Below are positions 46,904-59,677 of a DNA stretch of 64,000 bases, piece by piece. This DNA is from Calendula officinalis. Lineage: Eukaryota > Streptophyta > Magnoliopsida > Asterales > Asteraceae. The stretch lies in assembly GCA_963853835.1 (NCBI GenBank), contig OY970824.1:75960372-76024371 (forward strand), given 5' to 3'. The notes beneath the pieces were generated by a model that was given only the letters and a program-made list of their open reading frames with translations, ran no database searches and was not told where the DNA came from. The position numbers and the translations under genes are program-made. How positions within the stretch are numbered: position 1 is the stretch's first letter; the number at the start of each line of letters is the position of its first letter.

Positions 46904-48442
46904 CGTGAATACTATCAATCTTATATGTAGGTTATATTTGTTGTAACAAAAACACGTTTTTTTTATTATCACAACATAAAATTATATTCGAGAAGGTTTA
47001 GATATATTGATGATATCCTTGCTTGTCTATAATCCTAATATTTAATTCTAACATCTCCCCGCTCAAATTGCGTGGGGTCGCAATAATTCAACTTTGATTA
47101 ATAAATGAGTTGCCTTGTTTGGGTATATGGGTTGAAATTCTCAATTTAACCTGACGTATTTAGTTAAATAAGTTGAGATTTTCAACTCAACCTATTTAAT
47201 AAACATGTGGTTCAAAAATAGGTTGACTTGTTTAGAAATTTCAACCCAACCTATTTACTAAACAAATTTCAAATAAGTCATTAAGTTGACCCATTTGAAT
47301 ATCATGATATAAAAAATTAGAAAAAAACAATACACATCCTTTAATAGCTAAATAACAATATAAGGTAAATTAAATATGAAAGGAACGCACAAAATGATGG
47401 AGAATCGGATTTAAGGAGAAGAATTGAGAAGAATTGCAATGGAGAAAAAACATAGATCTAGGAGATATGAATATAAAGAGAAGAAATAAAATAATTAGGG
47501 GTGAAAACGAGCCGAGCCGTTCGTAAGCTACTCGGGATCGGCTCGTTAAAAGCTCGAAACGAGCCGAGCTTAAACGAGTATGAGCCGAGTTCGAGCTTAA
47601 CTAAGAGCTCGTTTATTAAACGAGCCGAGCCCGAGCTTGATCCACTAAGATTGATTAGGCTCGCGAGCCTAAACGAGCACATATATATTTATTATTCCAA
47701 AAATACAATTATATATTATATATTTTTATACTTATGTGTGTATGTATACTATACATATATATGTATATAAATAATATAAAAATGAAGTGCTTACATAATA
47801 TATTAAATATTATAATTAAAAAAAAGTTTATATATTTTGTGTATAGGGGAGCTTAAATGAGCATAATCGAGCCGAGCCCGAACCTATGAAAACCTAAACG
47901 AGCCGAGCCCGATCTTTACATATAAGGCTCGAAAACGAGTCGAGCTCGAGCTCGAGCTCCTTAAAACTTAAATGAGCCGAGCTCGAACCTAGTCGAGCTC
48001 GAGTTCGGCTCGGCTCATTTACACCAAGAATATATAGTAGGTTAAGAGATACATGAATTATCGACACTCGACATACGGATGTGACGACAGATAGGCTAAA
48101 TTACAGTTTATTTATGTTAAATATTTTTTTGCCGGCTTACATTGTTAAATATAGTATTTAAGAAGATATGAAAACAATAATGATTAACTATAGTTTTTTT
48201 TATCATACAACCATATCTTTGAGAAGTGAGAATATGCTATAGATAGTAATTATATTATTTTTATCAGTAATAAATAGTTGGAGGATGAAAAATAAATATT
48301 TATTAATTATTTATCAAACCTACCCTATTTTAGGGGTGGTTTTTAGAATTTTTATAACTTCATTTCCTTGAATATGTTGCCAAACTAACTTGACATTGCA
48401 CAATGTACGTCGCAATTGTTGCGAACATTTCTTTTTAGTTGC
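46904..48442. repeat. Tandem repeat unit 2, holding the Helitron empty site
   Basis: It starts CGTGAATACTATCAATCTTATA, matching the left flank of the Helitron, and runs straight into TGTAGGTT, matching the right flank. It contains a separate insertion (47,499-48,025). Confidence 0.8.
47499..48025. mobile_element. Non-autonomous element made of GAGCCGAGC words
   Basis: Its ends are inverted: GGGTGAAAACGAGCCGAGCC at the left, GGCTCGGCTCATTTACACC at the right. Absence from repeat unit 1 shows it is an insertion. AAGAA flanks both sides (47,481-47,485 and 48,026-48,030), although 13 or so bases separate the left copy from the TIR. The body repeats GAGCCGAGC/GAGCTCGAG words. Fragments of the same family lie at 15,055-15,107 and 34,026-34,078. 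It may be a hAT-type MITE, but the class is uncertain. Confidence 0.65.
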
Positions 48443-51400
48443 CTGTTTTTTTTACCAATAAGGCTCATGTGAACAGTAAAAAATGTATCACTAATGTATA
48501 ATAGGTAGAATTAGAGTATGAACAAATATTAAAGAAAGAAATAAATAACATATTATATAAGATAATATTATATTATATTATTTAAAATATGTATAATATT
48601 TAAATGGTTTGGCGTATTGTAAGTAAGTTTTAAATCTAAACCAAACCCAGTATATTTATATGGCAGGTGGTAAACGGATTAATCTGGTTATAACTTACAG
48701 GTCAAAAGTTACAACTGAACCCACTAATTTAGAGTTCTAAGTCGATTGGGTTAATAAGTCGGGTTGGATGTTATCTGGCGTGTTCTATATATACTTTGCA
48801 ACATGCTTAATAAAACGGGCATGAGAAATTAATTCCTTAACAACATTTAAAAAAAATACATAATGAATACAAAATTGCAAAGGGAAGTTCGTTTGAGTTG
48901 CCCACTACTAATAATGGAAACAAGTTAATAGAAAGTAATATATTACTTTCGATCGAGAAGGAAAGCAATATATATTTTCAAATTGATAATCTATTATTGT
49001 TGTTCGTAGATTATAAGGTGTAAATGATTATAAAATTGTAGTTGTCTGTTTGCAATAATTTCTATTCATCTTAAAAATCTAGATTCATATTTGAACATGT
49101 TTATTATTTAAAGTAATTAGATGTTAATATACTCCCTTGTCCCATTTTTATTGTCCATATTTCCTTGTATAAATATCCCAAAATGACTGTCCACTTGAAA
49201 ATTCAACCAATCAAAAAACACTTACGTGGTAAAGATAAAATTCTATTGGTTGCACAGTTTAATAAATGTATTTTTCTTAAACTGTGTGATATTCAAATGT
49301 GGACAATAATTGTGGGACGGAGGGAGTAGTATATATTATTTACAAATAATATGTATCTCGGTTTTATATTTTAATTCTAGTATAAGTAGGAGGTATTGAA
49401 TATAAATTCCAGATGATACCGATACGGTTTATAAGGCGAGTTATTGCAGCGACTAGCTGCTACAGGATATTGTGACAAGCAATTTGTAACTGTTGGAAAC
49501 CGTTAATAACTGCTCATAATTTCGTTAAACTGCTCATAACTCCTTAAAATCATTTTGATAATTTATTATAAAAAAAACAAAAGTGGTCTTTAGTTGGACA
49601 TACACAACGAATTTGTATACGCTTTGACATACTACTGAATATAAATTATACCTATAATACAAATGTGATAATTTTTTACTATTCACTCAAAGCCTATTGG
49701 TTGAAAAAGATAATAATAAAAGTCTATTGGTTGGAAATAATGATAAATAAAAAAAAAAGAAAAAATGTATGAAATATGGGAAGATGACACCACGTGCATC
49801 ATTATGCTCATCTCACTATTCAAATTAAGAGCATTATTCAAGGAAGGTTAAATGGATTATACAAATTTTCAAAAAACACCCTATTTTTTAAGGTTGATTT
49901 GGTAAATAGTTATTAAATATTTAGTTTTCATCCTCTAACTATTTATTATTGGTAAAAAGTTATAGTTACTTAATTAATTTAACATTTATTCATATAGAAT
50001 GGAATATTTATTTCATAAATAGTACGAGTATCTATTAATGATAAAAATGTAATAATTACTATATTAGTTTAATATCTAAACGCTTATTGATATTAAGCAA
50101 ATTGACCCCTAATTTTTTTTATTTTTTTTAAGTTACATTGGAATTAACAAAGTGTTAGGAGAAAAAAATATTATAATAACATTGAGTTGATAGACTTGGG
50201 TCATAAGTTCAATCAACTTAATTTGACAGTTCGATTACACTTGCTCGAAATCCAAAAGAAAGACTTATTAGTTGTCTAACAATATCATGAGGTTTGAAGT
50301 TTGAAATGCATTAGTTAACAAATTTTAGTTTGTTTAAATGATAAACACCTATTGATTGTCTAACAGTTGAACACAAATAGAAATCTATAGCATATTCTGA
50401 AAGATATGGATGCATGATACAAACTATAGTTAATTGTTATTATTTTCCTACCATTTTTATACTATCTTTATTCTTTAACAAACTATAGTTAATTGTTATT
50501 ATTTTTCTACCATTTTTATACTATCTTTGACAATGTAAGTGCTAAAAACTTATAATTACCAAAATTAAGTTTGAAATGTTCTAATTAAATAAAAGTAGGT
50601 AAATAGAAAACTGAATTTTTAAAAATCCGCAGCAACGCGCGGCATCATTACGCTTGTTCTATCAAAAACATCAAAAGGGTAAAATTATAAATTGTGACTA
50701 ATTTCTAATTTGTTTATTAGGATTATCCAAATAGTTATAATTTCGTGATATCCAGACTTATGGTCGAAATATTTAATTTGGAAGATGTCATTCATGATTC
50801 ATATTGACAATCTAAGATTACAATAAAGACCCTAATACCCCGACATTGCTCAAATCTAATTAATATTAGATATTTTAAATTAAGAAACCAGATAATTAGG
50901 AAATTAAATTTAAATTTATGTTTTGATAATTTGAATAAGTAAAAAAAAATCCGGACCTAATTTAAAGAAGCGGAACTTTTTTTGAAGTGATTCGAGCTAG
51001 ACACGTATAATAATAGTAGTCTAAGAAGATGTCACGTAATGAGTAAAACCTTCTAATATAGATATTATTATATTAACCAAGTTGTCATTATAAAAGAAAC
51101 ATCTAAAAACATATAACATATAAATAAACGAACTCATATGTACGTTTGACTCGAAATATGTATATACAAATAAAAATATAATTGAATCCTCCATTTATAT
51201 CCGATTAATTACAAATTTGAAGCCCATGACGGGGAATACCTCACATGGCATTGTTGGGTAACATGAGCTCCCTCCCATGACTTCTTGCTATCACACCCTA
51301 TTGACCAATAAACATTACATTTATGCTGTTTTTTTGTTTAATTATGAATTTATGATGTTGATAAATCATAATTCTATATTTAGAGTACGAAGCAATATTT

Positions 51401-51952
51401 TACAAGCATAATCCAATGCTCGGTAGTGTTTAACAAAACTATTAATTTTGATTTTTAAACTGTGGAAACAGAGTGGCTGAGTCTCGTGTTTGACATGATC
51501 TCATTAAAATAGATTTGTCGTCTATTTCCCAACGTACAAACAGCCAGGACCGTTTGTATTGCCTATGATCCACTATTTGAAAAATACTAAAATTTCAATA
51601 TGTTGCTCTAAGAATGCTAGAAAGAACTTATGTTGTAAGAGTAGGAAGGTGTAAAAGAGTATCAAGGTGCCTTCCAAAAGAGGCAAGTGCTCTTTATTTA
51701 TAGTTAACATGTGTTTAATAAAATCATTCAATTTTAATTCGAAACAACAAATAAAATAACATGTAACAATTCTCAAACTGATACACTCATTTAAGATGAA
51801 AGGTAACAACTCGCCATACGCTGAATCGACCAGCTGGTCGTTGATTAAGCAATCAACTGGTCAATCAATCATTGATTCTCTGTTAATAGGTCCGTCGTTG
51901 ATGCTATTTAGGCTTATAAATTGTAGTTATCTAATAAATGATGGCATATATA
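48443..51952. other. AT-rich intergenic region
   Basis: No gene supported. It holds a Stowaway MITE (49,132-49,326), an inverted partial copy of the tandem-repeat unit (about 49,860-49,980), a 59-bp direct repeat (50,420-50,527) and a Helitron-like hairpin CCGCAGCAACGCGCGG (50,627-50,642) followed by CTTG instead of the expected CTRR. Confidence 0.45.
49132..49326. mobile_element. Stowaway-type MITE (195 bp)
   Basis: Termini CTCCCTTGTCCCA and TGGGACGGAGGGAG (imperfect inverted repeats) with TA flanks at 49,130-49,131 and 49,327-49,328. Non-coding. Confidence 0.8.
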
Positions 51953-52266
51953 CTTCCTCCGTTTCAAAATAAAATAAATGATAAACTTTTTTTAAGGTGT
52001 TTTAAAATAAGTGATACACTTTGAAAACTTGTCTTATTTAGTAAAAAAGAATATGACACACATCCACTAATTTTCTCATTTAATAAAGTGAAATTACTCA
52101 TTTACCCTTACTTTTACTTCAAACATTATTAAACTTACTTTAATTCATATACATGAGACTCATCTCCCACTAACTATCCAATTTAATATAATTGGCATTC
52201 ATTATCATATTTTGCCTCAAAAAACATGCAACCTTAAGTGTATCACTTATTTTAAAATGGAGGAAG
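51953..52266. mobile_element. Stowaway-type MITE (314 bp)
   Basis: Termini CTTCCTCCGTTTCAAAATAA and TTATTTTAAAATGGAGGAAG, TA flanks at 51,951-51,952 and 52,267-52,268. Same family as 990-1,301 and 62,313-62,624. Confidence 0.87.
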
Positions 52267-52299
52267 TACTTTTCATTTGTCTCTTCCATCATTTTCTCA

Positions 52300-52680
52300 A
52301 GAGTTAATTACATGGATGGTCCTTTAGGTTTATAGCAAATTTCACCAATGGTTCTTTATGTTTCAAAAATTGCACCGATGGTCATTATTTTTGAAAGGTT
52401 TTTCACCGATGGTCCTTTACAAAAACATCCGTTTAATTTTCATGTTAACTGACCTCACGTGTGATGCACGTGGGGGTATTTTGGTCATTTCGTTTTCCGT
52501 TCTAATTCTCTAGAGTAAATTACACGGATGGTCCTTTAAGTTTATAAGAAATTTCACTAAGGGTCCTTTAGTTTCAAAAATTACACTGATGGTCCTTATT
52601 TCTGAAATGTTTTTCACCGATGGTCCTTTACGAAACGGACGATTTTTTTTCACGTTAAGTGGCATCACGTGTGATGGTCC
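52300..52680. repeat. Two direct repeats of a GGATGGTCCTTT module
   Basis: About 200 bp (52,300-52,500) is repeated imperfectly at 52,511-52,680. Each unit carries TTACA(T/C)GGATGGTCCTTTA, then CACCGATGGTCCTTTAC, then CACGTGTGATG. Similar words (AAATGGTCC) occur in the Pack-MULE TIRs at 59,678. These are probably TIR remnants of MULE-like elements, but no complete element is visible. Confidence 0.5.
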
Positions 52681-53158
52681 ATATATATCTGTATTTACGA
52701 AGGGAAAAAAAAAAAACTGAAATATGGATAAAAAGTTATAATTTTGGTTTTACTCTGTCACAGATACGTCAAAAGTCTATTATGACAATGTTTTTTGTGA
52801 CATAAGATATAGATGCATGTTTAATGACTGACATTTACTCGTTGGTTACAAGTGACCTAAAATCATATCTTAATTTTCACCAAACATTGTTGGAGTATAT
52901 TACAAAACAGAAAAACTAATGTTAAATGGCATAAAAACTTGATCTAAACTCCCCTCACTATAACAACAAACTGAGGCATTTTTTATGCTAAACTTTCAAG
53001 GAGCATTCTGTTAACCAACAAACACTTTCTTCCCATTTCTAATGAAATATGAAGAATACCATCACCCAATCAGTTCTTCAAGATCTAAACAATGTCAATC
53101 ATGATTTTAGCTCAATAAACCCCAACATCATTCAAACGCGTCAAAATCATAAATGGGT

Positions 53159-54682
53159 TTAAACGGGTTTCCCGCTCCCAAGTGTAAGCTCCAAATCATC
53201 TACAACAACTTCATGTATCCTCTCACCTTCCCAAGCTTTCAATGTACTATTCTCAAACTCAAATTCAGAGCCCGGCCCGTTTTGCACCGATTGGAAAACC
53301 GTCTGTTGGCTCGCGGGCTTCACAAGGTTAAAAGTCGGTGAAGTTGGGGCAGCTGACATGGCCACGGTTTGGAAGCTGACCCATCTGCCCGAATCGACGG
53401 TGGAAGCATCGGATTCATCACATTCCGGGATGGTTGCTGGCGGCACGTGGTGGCGGCGGGTGGGGCTGGTCGGAGCAGAGGCGGCAAAAAGCGGGTGGCG
53501 GAACATTTCCCAATCGGGTTTTCGTTTTGTTCCACGAGAAGTTGGGGAGGAGAGAGGTGGGGTGACAGGGGCACTATTGGAAATTCGCAAAGGGGGTAAG
53601 GATGATAAGTTACATAAGTAAGGGATTAGGTAGGATGAATGGTTAGGTGGGTTTTCACAACGGGTCGGGCTCGGGAAAGATGATGAGGTCGGGCTCACGT
53701 GGTATGATGGAACCGGGCTCGGGAAAGCTGATGACATTGGGCTCGGTTGGATTGATGAACAGGTACTTCTGTTTGTTGCCATGCCTGCCATTTCATTTGG
53801 AGATGGTTTGTATCCCTGTAAGAAAACAAGATTTGATCAATTTAGGCGTTTTATTAGGGTTAATAAGTTTAATTCGGAATATAAAACCGTAATTCAATCA
53901 CAAATACAAAGAATCCTTTACAAACAAGCAAGTTTCTAGCAGAGACTACAAGTATGAAAACAGTTTTTGATACTTTCCGCCATTTCAGATCCTTTGTCAG
54001 CAAATTGAGCTATAAATGCAATAAACCAATAAGCTTAATTTCGTGTAAACACAAAAAGTTACTCAATAACATGCGAGTTGCAGCAGGGACTATAAGATAA
54101 TTTCTGCTTTTTTTCCTGTAAAATATATCTACAAATTTGTGTAATAGATTGCAATAAACCCATACTTAGAAAGCAAATACATTCAAAATAAAACATTTTT
54201 CAAGCATTTCACATTCTTCAATCTGAAGTGTTGCAGATGTAGTTCAAACCCTAGAAATAAGTGGATCTAAGTCAACTCCACCCCCAATCTCAGCTCGTTC
54301 TATCAAACAAATTACGAAGCAATCGACCACATAACTGATTTCCCCAAAAGGAATTCGTCGAAAATGGAATTTGAGAACTCAATAGATCTAGCTAAAAAAA
54401 CCTAATTTCGAAACAAATGAAATTGGAATTAAAGTTTAGTTTACAGCAACAAATTACCTTGGGGTAAGTGGTGCCGTCTTCTTCAACGACCCAACCAGCT
54501 TCAGCACAAAGAGCTTTTAAAACCTCATTATTATCACAGTGCTTTGGGAGTCTATAGTTTCCCTGAGATCGAAGTCCGGCGTAAATTTTAGCGGCGATTG
54601 CTCTTCTTCTTCTTTCTCGTCTTTTGTTGTTCTCTCGCTCCTTCCACGACGGAAGACGTCCCGATGAACCGCCGCCGGTCAT
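53159..54682 (-). CDS. BEH4: BES1/BZR1 homolog (brassinosteroid transcription factor)
   Basis: Join of 54,682-54,458 and 53,815-53,159; the 642-bp intron has GT donor and AG acceptor at phase 0; 293 aa. Exon 1 (75 aa, MTGGGSSGRLPSWKERENNK...) is the plant-specific basic helix-loop-helix-like DNA-binding domain, with RRERRRRAIAAKIYAGLR and LPKHCDNNEVLKALC. Exon 2 has the Ser/Pro-rich stretch with many S/T-x-x-x-S/T sites of the type phosphorylated by BIN2/GSK3 kinases, a PEST-like region, then ERIHEVVVDDLELTLG, combining the GSK3 docking region with an LxLxL EAR repressor motif (LELTL). The family moves between cytosol and nucleus in response to brassinosteroid and binds E-boxes and BRRE sites. 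The start at 54,682 matches the family, although the frame is open further upstream. BEH4 is the closest name I can suggest; BEH2/3 are not excluded. Confidence 0.93.
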
Positions 54683-56360
54683 TATCTGTTTGCTCCGGCA
54701 GGTGACGTCTCGTATACCTTTTATTACGTGTGGATTCACGAGAAGTGAGACTACTTTTTGATCCAATTCGATTGGTCCAGTCTATATTTTAGATTACACT
54801 TTTAGAGAATTTTATTTACACCCCTAGTGTATTTATATTTTGCAAGAACACCCTCTTAGTTTATCAAATGGGTTAAATGATACAAAACAAGGATATATTT
54901 TAGATGTTTTGTAAATAGATTGAATAATGATAAAGAGATCTAACGTTTTGCCTACAAACATAAGAAAATGATGCAGTCATATAACTAAATCAAATAACAA
55001 ACGCATGAGTCAACTTTAAAGTCGATTAGACACTTCTTTTACAAAATAAAAATAGTCAATTGATTAAAGTGGGATAAATTTTGGTAAAACTAAAAATTGG
55101 AGTTAAATATAGGATTATCGATTAAGTAGTATTTATAAATGTAGACTTAATGATTTTTAATACTTGCTTTAAGGACATTTTAGCAAAACTTTTCATTAAT
55201 AATAACAAATACTTTTAAAATCATAAAAAAATACATTATAATGAGCGAGATTCATCTAAATTCTTATAATAATTTCTATTCTTATTTACTAGTTATAGAA
55301 ATACTAGGTGTATTACGTTGCAAACTTGCAATTATTGATAAGAAAAGACAATGAATGCCTAGTTAGACTTTTGTAGAAAAATGATAATATGTTGATATCA
55401 TTGATAACAATGTAATATATTGTGTTCGATAACAAAAGATAAAATAAAAGTATATTATTTTAAGTGTTAGTTTTTGTATATAGTATGCTACAACACACAA
55501 AAATGTTATTTTATGCAATTAAGTTTTATCAGTTCTCACATAATGATGATTATGTATAATCAAATGAATTATTATTTTATAAATATAATTACGTTAAGTG
55601 TAAATTTCAGCATTCAGTGAGTTGTTATAGTACAAATAAAAAGTTACTATTTTACACGATTAACCTTAATGATGTTTGTATATCACTTAAATGTTTGATT
55701 TTTGTTGAATCATTATCCTTCAGTTTTATTATGATCTCATAATATGGCCGTAGAATATCAATAAATACAAATTTAATTAGGACTAACTTACCAAAATGAT
55801 CGTTTTGTACCTAAAATGTGAGCTGGGTGATTCTGTAGGGACTTGTTTGAATTTAAATGATAAAAGGTGAAGGATTATGAGATTATTCATAGGGAGATAC
55901 GAGTTGTTAAGCTGGAACCGAACAGCTTCACGTGTGGACAAAGGAATGGAGCTAGGATTACGTGCGTTGTCGTGGGGACCACAACGACACATCACACGCT
56001 TGTTACTTCATGTAGGGCCCGCTTTCGACAAGAACACGTGCATCAGAAGAGCTGTAACACGAGTGGAGTAATTACACCAAGGACCAATAATTTTTAATTA
56101 ATTTTTTTTAAGGTTTGTACAAAACTTATTGTTTATATTTAAAAATTATAGAAGAAATGACGTTTTACCATTTAATTAATAAAAATGTTAAATCAAAGAT
56201 TATATTATAATTAAAAGATAATTAGTAGATTTTACAAATGGATTATTTTTATGGGTTGGAAAACAAAGTAAAAAACTTTTATAGGAGTAATAAGCAATAT
56301 AATTATTATTATTACGTTAGTATATATTGTTTGATATATATACCGTCAGATTATTTTTCC

Positions 56361-56393
<33 letters not shown>

Positions 56394-57691
56394 TTATAGA
56401 ACCAAAATCCTGAAATTATTTTATGGGTAGGTTTAGGGACCACATTGTATGGGATTTGGGTTTTCTGACTAGTCCAGGGACCATGTATCGGACGATTAGG
56501 AAGGGTTGTTACCCCCGTGATCTGGTCCATCTGGATTAACTATAAAACAAGTGGAACTATTATCTTTTATTTTGCTCGATATAAAATATAGGATAATGAT
56601 AATAATAGATTAAGGGCTGTCAATAAGATGATAAAACATATAAAAAAAACTTTAAAATTAATGTAATCGCCGCCTGAATTTTGAGAATTTCATTTTTCAT
56701 CAATAAATATACAATCGTTTTATACATGTTATAAACAGCCCTTAGAACTATCATTAACAAAACCCTTAAATATAATGTAAACCAATTTATTTTATGATGA
56801 AGGATTGCTTTAAGGCTACGATTAAAACCCAACTTTATTCCTTAAGATGCATTCCAAACAAATTCCCACAAAACAAAGAAAATCACCCCCTCTTAAAGCT
56901 ATGAACTACAACACAAGTTGGGAGGAAATTAAGTTAACAATTTTCAACACAACAGGACATACGATATAGATCTGATACGAATATAAACAATTAGGATTAA
57001 GCCTAAATGGTAGTGTCGTAAATGGAATGACAATGCCAACACATTTAATAAATGAGTTGGGTTATGGTTGATCTTCTTAACTAGTGTAAAAACCCGCAAA
57101 CCTATTTTAAAAAATACCGTTAAAAAATTACACGGTAATTTTAATTTGCCCGCAACTATTTTATGAGTAGCTATGCCTAAGTATTTGTTATCTACATTCA
57201 AAGTATGATATAGTTATTCATATTTATGCCATAATATTATCACACACCATCTACATAATTATCGTCTCTCATATTCTAATAATTATCGTCTACCTTTTTT
57301 ATACTTAATGAGATTGTAAACATTTTTATACTCAATGCTACTTGTGGGGAAACAACAAAACAAAGCAAAGGATTAACCAATATAAGTTTAGGAACTAAAC
57401 CGGCAACTCTTATAAAAATTACGAGACATAACATAATAACAAAATAGTGAATAGCGATTGATTTAGACCAACATCAATCCTATAATCAATGCTAAACTCT
57501 GATTAGAAATTGTATTTAAAGAAAATTAACCAACCCTAAAGATAAGCAAGACATAAGATCAATGCTTGAGCTTAAGGGTGTTTCATTCACCAGAATTCCT
57601 CACAAATATCTTCATCACCTTTAGCATTTTATTTATAAAACATAAACATTCATCAAAATCTAAAAACATCTAATTAGTGAAACAAAAAAAA
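54683..57691. other. Intergenic region between the BES1-like gene and UBC12
   Basis: No gene supported. A GC-richer island (about 55,860-56,070) stands out in AT-rich DNA. It holds two CACGTG G-boxes (55,929-55,934, 56,035-56,040), a GTGGGGACCAC TCP-like site and GGGCCC. It lies about 1.2 kb upstream of the BES1-like gene and could be a distal control region. A TAA microsatellite lies at 56,361-56,394. Confidence 0.45.
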
Positions 57692-58731
57692 TTAAATACA
57701 TCGAGTATAAGACGTTTGGCCCACACGTCCTCCACTCATTGCTGACTTAACATTACTTCTAAATGCACTTGGATTATCCCTTATAACAGCAGCAGCCTCA
57801 TGATTTAATGGATCTTCATGATTTGGCTCCTACACACACAGTTGAGTTAAGTCTATTTGTTTTATTTTTTCGTTGTTATTAGTAATAATAAAGATATAAT
57901 GAATATATGGATGTAAAATAAGATTAAAGAACGTGAATGTTACAGTGAAGAGATGATACAATCCATAAACAATTGTGTTAATGTTAAGAACAGGTTTCCA
58001 ATCTTCTCGTAAGATATTAAGGCACACGTTTCCTTCCAAATCAATATTAGGATGATAGACCTGCATCAACCAGAAATGTAATTAAAATAAAAAATTAATC
58101 AAAATGTTTAAATTAAGATGAAGAAGAATATTTTTTCAGTTTTTACCTTGGTTTTACATTTGACTTTTGGTGCTTCATGGGGATAAATAGCAGATACACT
58201 GAAGGTGAACAAAAACTTTCCTCCCCTGTGACATTAACAAATGTTTGTATCAGTGAAACAATAACTAACAATATTATAAAAGATAAATGTAGTAACCATG
58301 GGTGGTTCGGGGTGGGGAACGGGTCGTTTAAAGTACGGGTCAAAATGGATAGAATCTGGTACAGTTGACCAAAAAACAACTTTTTGTCCACTATTTAACT
58401 TATCTATAAATAAATGTATCAAAGGACAACATACGTGTAATATCCTTCATCAGGTTTAATGGAGATCTCAAAAGTCATCAAATCATCCTTGCCATTTGGA
58501 AACGAAATCACACATGATTTCGGTAGGTTCAGCTCACTTATATCTACAAAATTATATAAGCATATATTCTTTATATAATTAAGAGTAAACAAATTAATCT
58601 ATTGCTCAAAACAGTATTTAACCTTTATGAAGACGCAATTGCCCTGAAGTTTGTTTCTTTACAGGTCCCTTTCCGTTTGCATTTTCAGAATCTTTAATTT
58701 GCTTTTCCTTAACTTTAAATAACCTAATCAT
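57692..58731 (-). CDS. UBC12: NEDD8/RUB1-conjugating enzyme UBC12
   Basis: Five coding exons on the minus strand: 58,731-58,623; 58,543-58,435; 58,225-58,147; 58,060-57,944; 57,829-57,692. All junctions are GT...AG with consistent phase, total 552 nt, 183 aa, the usual length. The protein starts MIRLFKVKEKQIKDSENANG, the N-terminal tail that docks on the NEDD8 E1. The E2 core has VYHPNIDLEGNVCLNILRED, where the Cys is the thioester-forming catalytic residue, then DWKPVLNINTIVYGL, and the end SYTRCI. It takes RUB/NEDD8 from the AXR1-ECR1 E1 and passes it to cullins, controlling SCF-type ubiquitin ligases. The Arabidopsis ortholog is RCE1. It looks functional. Confidence 0.95.
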
Positions 58732-58735
58732 AATT

Positions 58736-59560
58736 CCTGTAGAAAAACATAAGCACCACAATCAACTTTGCTAGACATTCTTACTTATTTTAACATATTT
58801 TTACTTATTGCTAATTATAATTTCAAATTTTGGTAACTGATCTAGCCTCAAATTAACCACAAGCGATTTACTAAGGGGGTGTTTGGGAAAGCTTATTTAA
58901 AGGGGCTTATAGCTTATGAGCTTATATAAGTTTAAATAATCCCTTTAAAAAGGGATTATTAAGGCTTATATAAGCTTATAAGCCATAAGCACCTCTAAAT
59001 AAGCTTTCCCAAACACCCCCTAATATGTCATCAATATTAAACCTCTAAATAAACTATTTTCAATTTGTAAAAACAGAATCCATATCATCAATGTGTTTCT
59101 CGTTTTACGAACAATGCAATACATCTGCTACAAAAAAAAAAAAAAATACATCTGCTACAACAACAGTGAAGAAAAACAATAACTACAATCTGATCGTAAT
59201 ACATTCGATTGATTGTGTAACCCTTACTCAGCTTTGCATGCAAGGTATGATTTAACCACAATTAGTCGACGATTTTCTAGTCTTATAATAACATTTTACA
59301 ATGCAAATCGCTTATATTGATAACAAAAAACGATGATGAAAAAAATGCAAAGTTATGATTTGAAACCCTAGCGAATAAAAAGGAATTGCAAAAAACGAAG
59401 ATAGTTGCGATCGTTACGACCTGCTACGTGAGGTATGGATTGATGAAGCAGAATAAATCGTTGGCGGACGTTTAATCGACGTCGTAAGAAAGCGGTGATC
59501 CTCGAAGGAGCCCGTTACGAGAAACTATTGAAAATTCGAGCGAGCACAGAATATGTAGGA
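58736..59560 (-). other. UBC12 5' leader: intron and upstream exon
   Basis: An acceptor (TTTCTACAG) lies 5 nt before the ATG, so the leader is spliced. A fitting donor (GTAGCAG/GTCGTAAC) ends an upstream non-coding exon at 59,421, giving an intron of about 684 bp. The exon 5' end is a guess (about 59,560). Leader introns are common in plant housekeeping genes. Confidence 0.55.
58875..59020. mobile_element. Tourist-like (PIF/Harbinger) MITE, 146 bp
   Basis: A near-perfect palindrome with ends GGGGGTGTTTGGGAAAGCTT and AAGCTTTCCCAAACACCCCC, flanked by TAA on both sides, the 3-bp target duplication of PIF/Harbinger elements. It sits in the presumed leader intron of UBC12 and would fold as a long hairpin in the pre-mRNA. 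Confidence 0.88.
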
Positions 59561-59677
59561 GTAAAACTGCAAAAGGGCTATTTTGTAAGTTTGGGCAGTG
59601 CCAAAAGATGAAAAGAACTCTCACTTGGTACCCCTTTTCTTATGAATAATTGTCAAGTGAAAATTTGTTTTACTTTA

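Noticed and set aside
53358..53621. Plus-strand frames antisense to the BES1-like exon 2
   Set aside because: Shadows of the Ser/Pro-rich coding region.
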